Below, one piece after another: positions 7,922 through 18,052 of a stretch of DNA of 44,233 nucleotides. The notes beneath the pieces are model-generated. The model had not been told where the DNA came from and ran no database searches. It worked only from the letters and a program-made list of their open reading frames with translations. The position numbers were made by a program, and so were the translations under genes. Positions within the stretch are counted from its first letter, which is position 1. The number at the start of each line of letters is the position of its first letter. The DNA is taken from NCBI GenBank assembly GCA_902773635.1, contig CACYFH010000017.1:1-44233 (forward strand), written 5' to 3'. The stretch is from an uncultured Ruminococcus sp. Lineage in GTDB: Bacteria; Bacillota; Clostridia; Oscillospirales; Acutalibacteraceae.

Positions 7922-8497
7922 ATGACTGCGAAGGAAGAATTCATCCAGATCTATAATGAGAATATCACCCGCCACGGGGCGAAGGAGCTGCTCGAGTGGA
8001 TCGGGAAAACGGACTTTTTCACCGCGCCCGCGAGCACAAAGTTCCACTGTGCCTGCGAGAACGGTCTCGTGATGCACTCGGTCAGCGTTTATCATACCCT
8101 GATGGAGAAGCACTTTGACGAGGAAACGGACAGCAAGGAGAGCTTCGCGATCTGCGCGCTCCTGCACGATCTGTGCAAGGCGCAGTTCTACAAGGTCTCG
8201 ACCCGCAACGTCAAGAACGACGAGACCGGTCAGTGGGAGAAGGTGCCGTTTTACGCGATTGAGGACAGCTTCCCCTTCGGTCACGGCGAGAAATCCGTCT
8301 TTCTGATCGAGCGCTTCATGCGCCTGAGACTGGATGAAGCCATGGCGATCCGCTGGCACATGGGTGGCTTCGACGACGGCAACGGCATGTACGTCAGCAA
8401 GGCGTACGACCGCTATCCGCTGGCGGTGAAGCTCCATCTGGCGGATCTCGAGAGTACATATCTGAGGGAGAAGGGCACCTCCGCGGTGCGGAATTAA
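7922..8497 (+). CDS. HD-domain phosphohydrolase-like protein
   Basis: A 191-residue protein with the metal-binding pattern of the HD superfamily: His52 (in GLVMHSVSVY), His82-Asp83 (in CALLHDLCKAQFY), further histidines at 121 and 146, and Asp175 near the end (LHLADLEST). HD enzymes hydrolyse phosphate esters or nucleotides using two metal ions; the substrate cannot be inferred here. GAGGTG (7911-7916), overlapping the stop of the preceding gene, serves as ribosome binding site. It is followed 3 nt later by ligA, so the three genes are probably cotranscribed. A role linked to nucleic acids, as in the YhaM family, would suit the ligA context but is conjecture. Confidence 0.75.
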   Translation: MTAKEEFIQIYNENITRHGAKELLEWIGKTDFFTAPASTKFHCACENGLVMHSVSVYHTLMEKHFDEETDSKESFAICALLHDLCKAQFYKVSTRNVKNDETGQWEKVPFYAIEDSFPFGHGEKSVFLIERFMRLRLDEAMAIRWHMGGFDDGNGMYVSKAYDRYPLAVKLHLADLESTYLREKGTSAVRN

Positions 8498-10483
<1,986 letters not shown>

Positions 10484-10499
10484 ATATGATGTGTTTTAT

Positions 10500-10526
10500 C
10501 CCTGTCCGTTCGGGCGGGGATTTTTC
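10500..10526 (+). terminator. Terminator after ligA
   Basis: An eight-pair stem with some G-U pairs (CCCTGTCC at 10500-10507 with GGGCGGGG at 10512-10519) is followed by ATTTTTC. It separates ligA from the spoIIIA operon. Confidence 0.75.
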
Positions 10527-10593
10527 TATGCCTTGTTCTAATCTTGTCCGGGCTTTCATATGCTGTATTACATGAAACAGGAAGGTGAAAGCG

Positions 10594-11520
10594 ATGGAAT
10601 GTAAAGCGATGGACTACATTTTGCAAAAGTTGCCCGAGCGGGTTGCTGCGGCGCTGGAGCGGTGTCAATCCGTTTTTCAGGATAGTGTGACGGAACTGAT
10701 CCTGCGGGCGAATCGCCCCGTGTGTATGCAGGCGGGCGCGCGAAGATGGTACTTGACAAGGGAAGGGAGCCTGACGGATTCCCCAACGGCGCAGGGGCTC
10801 CTGATCACCGACCAAAAGGAGCTGGAAGCGACGGTGCTCAGGCTCTGCGACTACTCCGTTTACGCCTGTCAGGAGCAGGTGAATCGCGGCTTTATCATAA
10901 TCGACGGCGGCGTGCGCGTCGGGCTGTGCGGGCGGGCTGTGCTCAAGCACGGCGAGATCGCCAATGTCGCGGATATCTCCACGCTGAGCTTTCGCGTCGC
11001 GCGGGAGGTCAAGGGCTGTTCCCTGACCCTTCTCGGGATGCTTGAGCCGCGCGACGGCGTGTTCGTCTGCGGCGCTCCGGGGAGCGGGAAAACGACCCTG
11101 ATCCGCGATATGGCGCGGATGCTGTCATACAAGTACCGCGTGAGCCTGCTCGACGAGAGGGGTGAGCTCTCCGCTTATCATCGCGGGGGCTTCTCCTTTG
11201 ATATCGGCTTCTGCGACGTCTATTATGCGTTCCCCAAGGGCGCGGCGGCGGTCTCGGCGGTCAGGAGCATGGCACCCGAGATCATCGTCTGTGACGAGTT
11301 GGGCGACCGCAGGGACGCGGAGATGCTGCGGTATGCCCTGCGGTGCGGCGTGAGCTTCATCGCAACGGCGCACGCTTCTTCTATGGACGAACTGCGCGCG
11401 CGTGAGGTGACCGCGGGGCTTCTCAATACCGGCGCGTTCCGCTATGTCGTTTTCCTCGGCGGGCGAGAGCAGGCGGGGAGGATCACCCGCATCTACGAGT
11501 TGCGCGATGGCGATATTTAG
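10594..11520 (+). CDS. spoIIIAA: Stage III sporulation protein AA
   Basis: The AAA-type ATPase of the SpoIIIA-SpoIIQ feeding-tube complex, related to type II/IV secretion ATPases. It acts on the mother-cell side of the engulfing forespore membrane. The P-loop GAPGSGKTT is at about residues 160-168 and the Walker B segment IIVCDELGDRRDAEML follows. The 308-residue length is normal. The start at 10594 is chosen over GTG 10585 because AGGAAGG (10579-10585) is then about 8 nt away. It is the first gene of an eight-gene operon with overlapping or nearly abutting genes. In B. subtilis this operon depends on sigma-E. Confidence 0.95.
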   Translation: MECKAMDYILQKLPERVAAALERCQSVFQDSVTELILRANRPVCMQAGARRWYLTREGSLTDSPTAQGLLITDQKELEATVLRLCDYSVYACQEQVNRGFIIIDGGVRVGLCGRAVLKHGEIANVADISTLSFRVAREVKGCSLTLLGMLEPRDGVFVCGAPGSGKTTLIRDMARMLSYKYRVSLLDERGELSAYHRGGFSFDIGFCDVYYAFPKGAAAVSAVRSMAPEIIVCDELGDRRDAEMLRYALRCGVSFIATAHASSMDELRAREVTAGLLNTGAFRYVVFLGGREQAGRITRIYELRDGDI

Positions 11521-11980
11521 ACTGATCCTCGCACTCGCTCTCGTGTTCAGCTCCGCGTTCGTCGGACTGCATCTCTCCCGCAGGTTATCGCGGCGGTGTG
11601 AGCTTTTGCGGGAATTCGTGAAGCTGTTGACCTCCGCATCGCTGAGAATCTCCTACACGGGGAGCGATCTCGCGGCGGTGTTCTCCGAGAATTTCGCGGG
11701 CTGTGCCTTCTCGTCCGACCGCCCTTTCTGTGACCAATGGACTGAGTGGATACAGAGCATGCGCGATAGCCTGAAAGCGGACGACCTCGCCCTGCTCACG
11801 CAGTTCGCACAGGGGCTCGGCACATCGGACACCGACGCCCAGCAGAAGCATTTTCGCATGTACACGGAGCTGCTGGAAGGACAGGTCGAGGAGGCGCAGA
11901 AGGAGCTGGAGCAGAAGGGCAGGATCTACCGCATCCTGCCGCTCTCGGCGGGCGTGACTCTCGCGCTGTTCATCATTTGA
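11507..11980 (+). CDS. spoIIIAB: Stage III sporulation protein AB
   Basis: A 157-residue membrane-anchored component of the SpoIIIA complex, structurally related to type II secretion GspF. There is an N-terminal hydrophobic helix (residues 4-22) and another at the very C-terminus (ILPLSAGVTLALFII). The family segment GLGTSDTDAQQKHFRMY is present. It is slightly shorter than B. subtilis SpoIIIAB (about 170). The start lies 14 nt inside the end of spoIIIAA, indicating coupling. The larger open frame upstream is only overlap with spoIIIAA. Confidence 0.9.
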   Translation: MAIFRLILALALVFSSAFVGLHLSRRLSRRCELLREFVKLLTSASLRISYTGSDLAAVFSENFAGCAFSSDRPFCDQWTEWIQSMRDSLKADDLALLTQFAQGLGTSDTDAQQKHFRMYTELLEGQVEEAQKELEQKGRIYRILPLSAGVTLALFII

Positions 11981-11997
11981 TAAAGGATTGAAAAGCT

Positions 11998-12192
11998 ATG
12001 GATGTTGATATGATATTCAAGATCGCGGCGATCGGCATCATCGTTGCGATCCTCAACCAGCTTCTGGTGCGGAGCGGGCGGGAGGAACAGGCGCTATTGA
12101 CGACGATCGCGGGGCTGGTGGTCGCGCTGATGATGATCATTGTGCAGATCAGCGACCTCTTCTCGACCGTCAAGACCACCTTCGGGCTATAG
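11998..12192 (+). CDS. spoIIIAC: Stage III sporulation protein AC
   Basis: A 64-residue protein with two transmembrane helices separated by the conserved charged loop RSGREEQA, the usual size and layout of SpoIIIAC. AAAGGA (about 11982-11987) lies 10 nt upstream of the ATG. It is an integral membrane part of the SpoIIIA channel. The adjacent spoIIIAD follows at once. Confidence 0.93.
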   Translation: MDVDMIFKIAAIGIIVAILNQLLVRSGREEQALLTTIAGLVVALMMIIVQISDLFSTVKTTFGL

Positions 12193-12193
12193 C

Positions 12194-12583
12194 ATGAGTA
12201 TTGCGGCGATCTGCGCGGCGGCTGTGGTGACGGCGGCGCTCGCGCTCCTGCTCAGACAGCAAAGCCCCCAGAGCGCGATGCTGATGTCCCTCGCGGCGGG
12301 CGGGATCATCGTGCTCAGCCTGATCGGGAACCTGCCGACCGTATTCTCGGGCGTCTCCGCGATCCTTACGGACGCGGGCGTCGACAGCGCGGACATCGCG
12401 ATCCTGTTCAAGGTGATGGGCATTTGCTTCGTCACGGAATTCACCTGCGACTGTGTGACGGAGGCGGGGCTGATGTCGCTCTCGACCAACGTCTCCTTCG
12501 CGGGGAAGATCCTCGTCCTGCTGACAGCGCTCCCGCTGTTCAACAACATCCTCGCGGTGATAGAGGAGCTGAGCGGCGGATGA
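12194..12583 (+). CDS. spoIIIAD: Stage III sporulation protein AD
   Basis: A 129-residue integral membrane protein with at least three hydrophobic helices and the conserved segment LFKVMGICFVTEFTCDCVTEA, typical of SpoIIIAD. The ATG is one base after the spoIIIAC stop. Its stop overlaps the spoIIIAE start (ATGA). It is part of the mother-cell side of the SpoIIIA complex. Confidence 0.93.
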   Translation: MSIAAICAAAVVTAALALLLRQQSPQSAMLMSLAAGGIIVLSLIGNLPTVFSGVSAILTDAGVDSADIAILFKVMGICFVTEFTCDCVTEAGLMSLSTNVSFAGKILVLLTALPLFNNILAVIEELSGG

Positions 12584-13698
12584 AGCGGATCGTATGCGTA
12601 GCGGTTCTCCTGCTCGCGGTCGGCTTCTTCCCGCTGAGGGCCTCCGCCCTGGAGGGAGATTTATTCGAGAATGAAGCGCGGCAGATTGAGGACAGCATCC
12701 CCGATGACGTGAAGGGTCGGATGGACGGTCTCGGCGCCTCAAGCGCGGAGGAGATCATCTCGAACGGCGTTGACGGCGAGAAGCTCGCACAGCTCGGGCT
12801 CGACCTGCTGGGTCGGGAGCTGAGCGGTCCGCTGGCGGTGCTGCCGGTATTGCTTGCGGCGGTGATGCTCTGCTCGGTGGTCGAGGGGTACACGGTTTCT
12901 CTGAGGTACACGGAGACGCGGGATATCATGGCGGTAGCGGTGAGCCTGTTCATCGCTTCGGTGACGGTCAGCCCTGTCGCGGAGCTGTTGCGTGCGGCGG
13001 GCGAGGTGATACAGGGCGCGTCCGCGGTGATGCTGTTGTACCTGCCTGTCATGGCGGGGATGCTTGCCTTCTCGGGACACGCCGTGAGCGCGTCGGGCTG
13101 GTACGCGGCGGTGACTGCGGCGGCTCAGGGGCTCTCATGGCTGTCTGCGACCGTCCTGTTGCCGATCCTGCGGCTCTTCCTCACGATCTCCGTCAGCGCC
13201 GGCGTCTGCGGAAGGGTGCGGCTGGGCGGCTTGACAGAGGCGCTCTCCAAAGCCTTCAAATGGGCGCTGACGCTCGCGACGTCCATATTTGTCGCAGTGA
13301 TCGGGCTGAACGGCACGCTGTTCTCCGCAACGGACAGGGTCGCGGACAAGGCGGCGCGCTTCGCGCTGGGGTCGCTGATCCCGCTGATCGGCTCGTCGAT
13401 CTCAGAAGCCTACGGCGCGATCCAAGGGAGCGTCGGCGTCCTGCGCTCGGGGATCGGGGTGTTCGTGATCCTCGCACTGGTTGTCAGCTTTCTGCCGCTC
13501 CTCATACGCGATCTCCTGTGGTCGGCGGCGGTGTATGCCGTCGGGTTGACGGCGGACGCGCTGGGCGTGAACGCGGCGGGCTCTGTACTGCGGGCGATCT
13601 CGTCGTTCCTGTCGGCACTGAGAGCCTTGCTCATAGCGGTCATGACGGCTTTCATCATCTCGTCGTCCGTCATGATGCGGATCGGAGGCGCCTCATGA
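12580..13698 (+). CDS. spoIIIAE: Stage III sporulation protein AE
   Basis: A 372-residue polytopic membrane protein, the largest membrane component of SpoIIIA. It has a cleavable-looking signal sequence at residues 1-23 (ends LRASALEG), an extracellular helical segment with SIPDDVKGRMDGLG, and then about six to seven transmembrane helices. It starts inside the spoIIIAD stop codon and its own stop overlaps spoIIIAF by 4 nt. The length agrees with the family (about 370-400). Confidence 0.93.
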   Translation: MKRIVCVAVLLLAVGFFPLRASALEGDLFENEARQIEDSIPDDVKGRMDGLGASSAEEIISNGVDGEKLAQLGLDLLGRELSGPLAVLPVLLAAVMLCSVVEGYTVSLRYTETRDIMAVAVSLFIASVTVSPVAELLRAAGEVIQGASAVMLLYLPVMAGMLAFSGHAVSASGWYAAVTAAAQGLSWLSATVLLPILRLFLTISVSAGVCGRVRLGGLTEALSKAFKWALTLATSIFVAVIGLNGTLFSATDRVADKAARFALGSLIPLIGSSISEAYGAIQGSVGVLRSGIGVFVILALVVSFLPLLIRDLLWSAAVYAVGLTADALGVNAAGSVLRAISSFLSALRALLIAVMTAFIISSSVMMRIGGAS

Positions 13699-14192
13699 GC
13701 GGGCTCAGCAGTCTCGGTACGGTCATCTGCGTCATCTGTGTTGCGGCGGCGATCCTGTCCTCCCTGATCCCCCAGAAACGCACGCGGCGGGTGCTGACCT
13801 TCGTGATCGGTCTGTTCCTGCTGTCCTCGCTGTTCGGGTGTATCATGGCCTCCGTGAAGGACGCTCAGCAATTGAAGCCCGCGCTTCATGCGGGGGAGAT
13901 ACCGTCCTATTCCGAGAAGGATATGGAGCGGGCGGTCATCCAACGGACGGCGGATAACCTCACGCACACGCTGGATGAACTCCTGCGTAACGAGGGCATC
14001 GAAGCGCGGAATATCGAGCTGACGCTGAAAATATCCGATGACGGCGGCATATATGCCTCCCGCGTCGTCATATATATTGATGAAAAGAACGCGGACCGCG
14101 AGGCGCAGATCGAGCGGATCGTGTATGGGAATCTATCAAAGGAGCCGGAGATCTATGTGGCAGGGGAAGAGCTTCAAGGACTTGCTCAGTGA
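13695..14192 (+). CDS. spoIIIAF: Stage III sporulation protein AF
   Basis: A 165-residue protein with two N-terminal transmembrane helices (about residues 5-23 and 33-51), then a soluble domain of the ring-building type found in SpoIIIAF, AG and AH. The start is ATGA overlapping the spoIIIAE stop; the longer frame starting upstream is overlap only. The 3' end overlaps spoIIIAG by 38 nt. Confidence 0.88.
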   Translation: MSGLSSLGTVICVICVAAAILSSLIPQKRTRRVLTFVIGLFLLSSLFGCIMASVKDAQQLKPALHAGEIPSYSEKDMERAVIQRTADNLTHTLDELLRNEGIEARNIELTLKISDDGGIYASRVVIYIDEKNADREAQIERIVYGNLSKEPEIYVAGEELQGLAQ

Positions 14193-14571
14193 TAAGAAGG
14201 TACTGCGGATCGCGGTCATCATCGGGCTTTGTGCGATCATACTGTTGGCTCTCAGCTCGGTCATCCGTCCGGAGCCTGACAACACCGCGCTGACGCAGGC
14301 GTACGCCGAGAAAACGGAACAGCGCCTGCTCGACATCGTCAGCCGCATCAGCGGAGTAGGGGAGGCGGAGATCTTCCTGACGATGGACAACGCGGGTGAG
14401 AGCGTCTATGTCAAAAACAGTGACAAAAAGACCCTCAGCATCGAGCCGAGGGTCAGGGGCGTGGTGGTGGTGTGCGAGGGCGGCGACGATCCCGTTGTCG
14501 CGTCACATGTGCTCGAAGCGGTAACGAAGGCGCTCGCCATCAGCACGGATAAGGTTTGTATCACAAAATAG
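14155..14571 (+). CDS. spoIIIAG: Stage III sporulation protein AG
   Basis: A 138-residue protein with one transmembrane helix (about residues 18-38) and a periplasm-facing ring-building domain, including the segment RVRGVVVVCEGGDDPVVASH that is characteristic of SpoIIIAG. In B. subtilis SpoIIIAG forms a 30-fold ring in the intermembrane space. The start at 14155 is supported by AAAGGAG (14138-14144). The protein is shorter than the B. subtilis one (about 229), which is common in Clostridia. Confidence 0.92.
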   Translation: MWQGKSFKDLLSDKKVLRIAVIIGLCAIILLALSSVIRPEPDNTALTQAYAEKTEQRLLDIVSRISGVGEAEIFLTMDNAGESVYVKNSDKKTLSIEPRVRGVVVVCEGGDDPVVASHVLEAVTKALAISTDKVCITK

Positions 14572-14581
14572 GAGGACTATT

Positions 14582-15124
14582 ATGAAGATAAAAAAACAGC
14601 ATATTCTGGTATCGGCGCTGATCCTCGCGCTCGGCGCGGCAGTCTATCTCAACTGGCATTTCTCGGGGACGCCGCTCCTGTCGCAGACGTCCAAGGAGCT
14701 CGGCGCGGCGACCTATGTCAGCAAGAATGCGCGTGCGACCGCAGACGAGGTACAGACCACTGCACAGACGGACACCCCGGAGGCGGCGCTCGTAAAAGCC
14801 CGCACAGAGCGCACCCAGGCGCAGGATAAGGCGCTGAGCGAGGCGAAGAACGTGCTGGAGCTCTCCGACACCTCAGAGGAATCCAAGGCGGAGGCGGTGA
14901 GGGCGGCGACGGCGATCGAAGAACGCATCCTCGCCCAGAGCAACGTAGAGGGGATATTGACAGCGAAGGGCTTTACTTCCGTGCTGTGCTACGCGACGGA
15001 TTCCGGCTGTACGGTCAGCGTGCTGAAGAAGGATATGAAGGATGATTCCGCCATGATCATCAAGGACGCCGTGCTCTCCCAGATGAAGGTGGAGTTCAAC
15101 AACATCGTCATCGTGGAGGTTTAG
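14582..15124 (+). CDS. spoIIIAH: Stage III sporulation protein AH
   Basis: A 180-residue protein with a transmembrane helix at residues 8-27 and an alanine/charged helical linker leading to a C-terminal YscJ-type ring domain. In B. subtilis, SpoIIIAH binds forespore SpoIIQ to bridge the two membranes. AGGAGG (14571-14576) precedes the ATG. It is the last gene of the operon and is followed by a repeat and a bidirectional terminator. No spoIIQ is visible in the window. Confidence 0.92.
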   Translation: MKIKKQHILVSALILALGAAVYLNWHFSGTPLLSQTSKELGAATYVSKNARATADEVQTTAQTDTPEAALVKARTERTQAQDKALSEAKNVLELSDTSEESKAEAVRAATAIEERILAQSNVEGILTAKGFTSVLCYATDSGCTVSVLKKDMKDDSAMIIKDAVLSQMKVEFNNIVIVEV

Positions 15125-15282
15125 GGGTATAAGGAATGAGGAGTTAGGAATTAGGAATTAGGAATGAATGGCGGACGCTGTCTGACCTGATTGGCAGATG
15201 ATCGGAAACGTATAGATTCTATCAATAGGAATCCAAAACGCGAAGCGTTTTCCTCAACTCCTCACTTCTCAATCCTAACTGA
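15125..15282. repeat. Low-complexity inverted repeat after spoIIIAH
   Basis: Three tandem TTAGGAA units (15144-15164), preceded by AATGAGGAG, face a degenerate inverse copy (AACTCCTCACTTCTCAATCC, from 15256). Between them is about 90 nt of unique sequence containing a small hairpin AAACGC-GAA-GCGTTT. No gene is visible. The build resembles other tandem-armed elements in this window. Confidence 0.65.
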
Positions 15283-15313
15283 AAAGGGACTGCTTTCGCA
15301 GTCCCTTTGTTGT
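15283..15313. terminator. Bidirectional terminator between spoIIIA and pulA
   Basis: A perfect 11-bp stem, AAAGGGACTGC (15283-15293) with GCAGTCCCTTT (15298-15308), has a TTTC loop. T-rich flanks let it serve spoIIIAH on the plus strand and the convergent pullulanase gene on the minus strand. Confidence 0.85.
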
Positions 15314-15317
15314 GTAG

Positions 15318-17297
15318 TTATTCTTTTGCGGCGCTGAGCTTATCGTAGCTCTCTTTATCGACGATGACCAGCGCGGAGCGCGGGGAGACCTGCATATCGG
15401 GTGAGAAGGTGCCGATCGCCTCGGTGCCCGCTTCATCCTTATCCGCGAGGATGACCCAGCTCTCGGGGAGCTCATACTGCGACTTGATCTGCGGCTGGCA
15501 GGGGTTGTCGCTGTTGTTGATGATCACGCTGAGCATCTTCCACTCGCCCTCGGCGGTGTTCCTGAGGGTCAGGGAGATCGACTGGCCGTTGTAGACGATG
15601 TAGCCGTCGTTGACCGCCTTGGTGGTGTTGTCGCGCAGGGGAGAGAACGCCTTGCGGATCCGGATCAGACCCTTGTAGTAGTCCACCAGCTTCCTGTAGC
15701 GGACGGCGCGCGTCCAGTTGATGGAGTTGATCGAGTCGGGAGACTTGTAGGAGTTGTGGTCGCCCTGCTTGGTTCTGGCAAATTCCTCGCCCGCGAGGAA
15801 GAAGGAGATGCCCAGAGACATCAGCACCAGCACGGCGGAGAGTTCGTTCTGTCTGATATACAGCTCGTCGGTGGTGTCGAAATCGGAGCACCAGTTGGAT
15901 TTGAGGATCTTATCCCAGAGGGTGAGGTTATCGTGTGCGGAGGCGTAGGTCACGCACTGGGAGGGTTCGTTCGCCCAGTTGCCGAAGGTGACGGACGAGG
16001 CGCCCATCATGCCTGCGATCACGTTGTAGGCGCTGTGGGTGGAGCCTTGGATGAAGCCCTTGCTGTCGTCGTCGGAGCCGCCCTTGATGCCGTGGCGCAT
16101 ATCGTCGTTGAACATGCCGATGCGGGAGGAGAGCTTCTTCGCGTTCGCCTTATTACAGCAGTCCTCGCCGGAAATGCCGTTCTCGCCGTCGTTGGCTGTC
16201 CACGGCTCGCCGTAGAGGATGATGCGCTTGTCAATCTTGTCGAGCTCCGCTCTGATCTCGTTCATGGTCTCAATATCGTGACACGCCATGAGGTCGAAGC
16301 GGAAGCCGTCGATGTGGTATTCCTCCGTCCAGTAGCGCAGGGAGTCGATCATGAACTTGCGGAACATGATCTTGTCGGTGGCGGTGACGTTGCCGCAGCC
16401 GGAGGAATTGAGGAACTTGCCGTCCTGCATGCGGAAGTAGTAGCCGGGAACGGTTTTCTCAAAGGGAGAATCCTTGGTGGAGAAAACATGGTTGTATACG
16501 ACGTCCATGATAATGCCGATGCCCTCTTCATGGAGCGCCTTGACCATCTCCTTGAACTCGCGGATCCTGACCTCGCCGTGATAAGGGTCGGTGGAGTAGG
16601 AGCCTTCGGGAACGTTATAATTGACGGGATCATAACCCCAGTTATATTCAACGCCGGTGATCTCATCGACCGAGCCGAAGTCAAAAACCGGGTTCAGTTG
16701 AACGTGGGTCACGCCGAGCTTCTTGAGATAATTGACGCAGGTCGGGAAGCAGGTGAAGGGGATCACGGTGTCCTTCTCCGTGAAGGCGAGGAACTTTCCG
16801 CGGTGCTCTCTGCTGACGCCGGAGGTGTCGGAGGAGGAGAAGTCGCGCACATGCACCTCCCAGACGATCGCGTCGTTGGGCTTGTCGAGCAGGACGTGCC
16901 TGTCGTTCTCCCAGCCTTCGGGATTGGTGGACGCGAGATCGACGATCTCGGAGCGCGCGGAGTTCACGCCGACCGCCTTGGAGTAGACGTCCTGGGTCTC
17001 GTGAGTGCCCTTCTCGGTCTTGATCACATAGGTGTAATAGGTTTTGTGGAGATCGCCGTCGATGGTCGCCGACCATACGCCGGTGGTCGCGTCATAGAGC
17101 ATCTGCTTGATGCCGATGACCTGTGCGCCTTCCTCATAGAAGGAGCCGGTGGTATAGAGCTTCAAAAGAACCTGTTCCGCAGAAGGCGCCCATACCTTGA
17201 AAGTCGTGCTTTCCGGTGTGTAAGTGTATCCTAAGTCGTTGCCCGGATAAGTGATGTACGCCTCGTTTTTGTTTGAATAAAAAGCGTTGGTACTCAT
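15318..17297 (-). CDS. pulA: Type I pullulanase (GH13 alpha-1,6-glucan debranching enzyme)
   Basis: A 659-residue debranching enzyme of the GH13_14 type that hydrolyses alpha-1,6 links in pullulan, glycogen and branched maltodextrins. An N-terminal CBM48-like domain (about 24-110, with FKVWAPSAEQV) precedes the (beta/alpha)8 barrel. The diagnostic YNWGYDP is at residues 218-224. The catalytic residues are Asp335 (GFRFDLM), Glu364 (LYGEPW) and Asp456 (SAHDN). The C-terminal beta domain ends the protein. There is no signal peptide, so the enzyme is cytoplasmic and would act on imported oligosaccharides or stored glycogen. It stands alone, with its own promoter and an upstream direct repeat that may bind an activator. 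Confidence 0.95.
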   Translation of the reverse strand: MSTNAFYSNKNEAYITYPGNDLGYTYTPESTTFKVWAPSAEQVLLKLYTTGSFYEEGAQVIGIKQMLYDATTGVWSATIDGDLHKTYYTYVIKTEKGTHETQDVYSKAVGVNSARSEIVDLASTNPEGWENDRHVLLDKPNDAIVWEVHVRDFSSSDTSGVSREHRGKFLAFTEKDTVIPFTCFPTCVNYLKKLGVTHVQLNPVFDFGSVDEITGVEYNWGYDPVNYNVPEGSYSTDPYHGEVRIREFKEMVKALHEEGIGIIMDVVYNHVFSTKDSPFEKTVPGYYFRMQDGKFLNSSGCGNVTATDKIMFRKFMIDSLRYWTEEYHIDGFRFDLMACHDIETMNEIRAELDKIDKRIILYGEPWTANDGENGISGEDCCNKANAKKLSSRIGMFNDDMRHGIKGGSDDDSKGFIQGSTHSAYNVIAGMMGASSVTFGNWANEPSQCVTYASAHDNLTLWDKILKSNWCSDFDTTDELYIRQNELSAVLVLMSLGISFFLAGEEFARTKQGDHNSYKSPDSINSINWTRAVRYRKLVDYYKGLIRIRKAFSPLRDNTTKAVNDGYIVYNGQSISLTLRNTAEGEWKMLSVIINNSDNPCQPQIKSQYELPESWVILADKDEAGTEAIGTFSPDMQVSPRSALVIVDKESYDKLSAAKE

Positions 17298-17335
17298 TAC
17301 TTAACCTCACTTTGATTTGGTTCACAGTTAAAAAT

Positions 17336-17364
17336 ATTTTAGCATTTTTCGGCGCGATTTTCAA
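17336..17364 (-). promoter_or_regulatory. Sigma-A promoter of pulA
   Basis: On the minus strand TTGAAA (17359-17364) and TAAAAT (17336-17341) are 17 nt apart. The -10 is extended by TGC just upstream. It lies about 40 nt before the pulA start codon. Confidence 0.7.
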
Positions 17365-17378
17365 CCGTTAAATCCATC

Positions 17379-17397
17379 TTCACGCAATTTCACGCAA
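17379..17397 (-). promoter_or_regulatory. Direct repeat upstream of the pulA promoter
   Basis: TTCACGCAA occurs twice (17379-17387 and 17389-17397) with a 10-nt period, one helical turn, starting about 15 nt upstream of the pulA -35. This is where class I/II activators bind, so a carbohydrate-responsive regulator site is a reasonable guess. Confidence 0.4.
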
Positions 17398-17527
17398 ATT
17401 CTGTCCTTTTCTCTAAAATTTGCTGACAAATTTCGTGATTTTTCGATAATATCGTTTTACCTTTTTGTTACAGACTATGCAATTGGTTCCACGGCTGTTA
17501 CTTTTTGCCGGGAGCTCCCCGATCATG

Positions 17528-17556
17528 TTTACAAACTGATTCTGTTGTGCTATAAT
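17528..17556 (+). promoter_or_regulatory. Sigma-A promoter of nusB operon
   Basis: TTTACA (17528-17533) and TATAAT (17551-17556) are separated by 17 nt with an extended -10 (TGC). The nusB start codon lies 38 nt downstream of the -10. Confidence 0.8.
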
Positions 17557-17593
17557 AATAATGTATATCATGAATCGACAGGAGAGGGTCCCT

Positions 17594-18052
17594 ATGTGTG
17601 AGGAAATGAAAACAATGGAAAACGAAGCGCCCGAGACCGGCGCCGGCAGAAACAAGATCTCCCGCTATAAAATGCGCGAGCAGGCGTTCTTCCTCTGCTT
17701 TGAGTCGCTGTTCTCCGACACGGAGATCGACGAGCTGGCGGATAACGCGGGCGACGCGCGGGACGAGCTGATGAGCGACTACGCCATCCTCTGCGCCAAG
17801 GGCGTGAGAGAGCACGGCGAGGAGATCGACAAGAAGATCGCCGACCACCTCAAATCCGGCTGGAAGCTGAGCCGTATCTCCAAGATCTCGCTCGCGATCC
17901 TGCGGCTTGCCGTCTATGAGATGCTCTTCGTGGAGGACGTGCCCGTGTCCGTCTCCATCAATGAAGCGGTGGAGCTCTCCAAGAAGTACACCGTGCAGGA
18001 CGACACCTCCTTCATCAACGGCGTGCTCGGCGCGATCGCGAAAGAACTATGA
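17594..18052 (+). CDS. nusB: Transcription antitermination factor NusB
   Basis: An all-helical RNA-binding protein which, with NusE (S10), promotes antitermination at rRNA operons. The 152 residues contain the family pattern: MREQAFFLCFESLF near the N-terminus, WKLSRISKISLAILRLAVYE in the middle and the C-terminal FINGVLGAI. The start at 17594 fits GGAGAGG (17581-17587); ATG 17561 upstream would leave no ribosome binding site. It overlaps the TsaD paralogue by 4 nt (ATGA). The nusB-TsaD paralogue-xseA order forms one operon. Confidence 0.93.
   Translation: MCEEMKTMENEAPETGAGRNKISRYKMREQAFFLCFESLFSDTEIDELADNAGDARDELMSDYAILCAKGVREHGEEIDKKIADHLKSGWKLSRISKISLAILRLAVYEMLFVEDVPVSVSINEAVELSKKYTVQDDTSFINGVLGAIAKEL

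Noticed and set aside
10536-10564. Sigma-E promoter in front of spoIIIAA
   Set aside because: CATATGCT resembles the -10 but the segment 14 nt upstream (TTCTAAT) is a weak -35. Sigma-E control is expected from B. subtilis, but the sequence does not show it clearly.
15756-17234. 492-codon open frame antisense to the pullulanase gene
   Set aside because: It mirrors the codon periodicity of pulA, whose catalytic motifs and promoter are clear; the antisense translation is low-complexity Val/Gly/Asp-rich.
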